NCBI GenBank assembly: GCA_905235885.1
Contig: CAJONM010000039.1
Coordinates: 1-15,539 of the forward strand
Length of the DNA stretch: 15,539 nucleotides
Direction of reading: 5' to 3'
DNA from: an uncultured Clostridia bacterium
GTDB taxonomy: Bacteria > Bacillota > Clostridia > UBA1381
Every line of letters starts with the position of its first letter. Within the stretch, counting starts at the first letter, position 1. Under the pieces are notes generated by a model. It worked only from the letters and a program-made list of their open reading frames with translations, ran no database searches and had not been told where the DNA came from. This document shows, piece after piece, positions 14,691 through 15,539 of this stretch. Position numbers and translations under genes: made by a program.

Positions 14691-15539
14691 TTAATCGTTT
14701 GTCTGTTGCCTGAACTCCACGCCAACGACCGTACCGGGCTGAACACGCGTTCCCTTCGTGATCGTTTGCGATACGGAGAACGCATTTCCGGATTCACTGT
14801 GCCCTGCGCCGCTTATTTCAAAATTAAGACCGCGCGTATTGAGCAGATACTTTGAGTCCCATACAGAATAGCCCGAAAGATCAGGTACTTCCACAAGATC
14901 GTTTTCATCTCTGTCTACAGTATACAATATAACGATCGAATCCTTCTCTAATCTCTCGTCCGGTGACGGGAGCTGGTCTGTTACCGTTTTGCCGTAGCCC
15001 TTTATCACATATCTCAGTCCCGACTCGGTCAACTGCGCCATCGCGTTTTCCTTTAATTCTCCGCGCACCTCCGGCACATTGATATATACATCCGGCTCCT
15101 CCTGCTCGGTGTACTGCTTGCTCACGCCTAAATAATTGAGCGATTCGGAAAGTATCTCCCCAACTACCGGCGCGGCGATCGTACCGCCGTATTTATTCGC
15201 CGTCTGCGGCTCGTCAAGCATTACAAGGCAGACAAGCTCAGGATCGTTTGCCGGAGCAAAGCCTACGAACGATGCGACACGCTTATCACTGCCGCGCGGC
15301 AATTTCTCGGATGTTCCCGTTTTTCCGCCTATCCTGTAGCCCTTTACATAAGCATTTTTGCCCGTTGCATTCGGATCGGCAACGACCTGTTCAAGAATGT
15401 AGCGCATCGTCTCGGATGTGCTTTCCGATATAACTCTGTTTACGACCTCTCAGTCATAGCTTTTTACAACGCCGTCGGAGTCGGTTATCTCCTTAACGAT
15501 ACGGGGCTTCAACCGCTCTCCGCCGTTTACGACTGCGGA
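14691..15539 (-). pseudogene. Class B penicillin-binding transpeptidase with PASTA domains (SpoVD/FtsI-like), 3' part, interrupted by in-frame TGA
   Basis: Membrane-anchored DD-transpeptidase that cross-links septal or spore-cortex peptidoglycan. The frame enters from the right edge (first codon 15539-15537) and covers the end of the transpeptidase domain plus the C-terminus. Catalytic motif 3 is GGKTGTSEK with Lys at 15323-15321, followed by ASFVGFAPANDPE. Two PASTA repeats follow, starting near VPEVRGEL and VPDLSGYS. A TGA (15452-15450) interrupts the frame between SYD and EVVNRVISESTS. Both flanks stay in the same frame and read like this family, so it is a single nonsense change, not a frameshift. 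If translated only after the stop, the first ATG is 15407, giving 238 residues. murE follows after 15 bases. SpoVD is likelier than vegetative FtsI from the neighbourhood, but this is uncertain. A sequencing error is a live alternative. Confidence 0.85.

Noticed and set aside
15450..15452. TGA read as a sense codon (alternative genetic code)
   Set aside because: pyrB, sigE and murG all end with TGA at the expected family C-terminus, so TGA is a stop here.

Overview
The window looks like chromosomal DNA from a spore-forming Clostridia-type Bacillota. It carries the Spo0A/sigma-E/sigma-G sporulation genes, the Firmicutes-type class II GalT, a meso-diaminopimelate-type MurE, and strong AGGAG ribosome sites. 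Codon use is rich in ATA (Ile). The secreted galactanase suggests a plant-polysaccharide-degrading, possibly gut, lifestyle; that is an inference, and I cannot name the species. I see no mobile element, phage, CRISPR array, tRNA or rRNA.

Layout. (1) Positions 1-1608, minus strand: pyrB followed by the first half of pyrC, driven by a near-consensus sigma-A promoter at 1652-1680. (2) 1847-4264, plus strand: a secreted multidomain GH53 endo-galactanase with its own promoter. (3) 4329-5828, minus strand: galT, convergent with the galactanase and sharing a bidirectional terminator (4273-4314). (4) 6017-8362, plus strand: the early-to-late sporulation sigma cassette spoIIGA-sigE-sigG. Its promoter region carries Spo0A-box-like sequences, and a hairpin lies in the sigE-sigG gap. 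(5) 8390-15539, minus strand: a division and cell-wall (dcw) run, in transcription order spoVD/ftsI-like transpeptidase (partial, at the right edge), murE, murF, mraY, ftsW/spoVE, murG. It meets sigG tail to tail.

How the genes work together. GH53 cuts beta-1,4-galactan outside the cell, and GalT feeds the released galactose into the Leloir pathway. PyrB and PyrC catalyse steps 2 and 3 of de novo UMP synthesis. MurE, MurF, MraY and MurG build lipid II, which the SEDS polymerase (FtsW/SpoVE) and its transpeptidase partner polymerise and cross-link. SpoIIGA activates pro-sigma-E in the mother cell, and sigma-G drives late forespore genes.

Main points for a second look: an in-frame TGA in an otherwise intact stretch of the transpeptidase gene at 15450-15452; Spo0A boxes upstream of spoIIGA; two mutually exclusive hairpins in the murE-murF gap, one covering the murF Shine-Dalgarno; a hairpin in the sigG leader; a pair of related 13-bp dyads around the pyrB promoter; and a dcw run lacking murD that faces the sporulation sigma genes in an arrangement different from Bacillus. 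I found no clearly new multi-gene system; the novelty here is mainly regulatory and architectural. There is no gene-free stretch over 300 bases. The longest gaps are 1609-1846 and 5829-6016, both divergent promoter regions.
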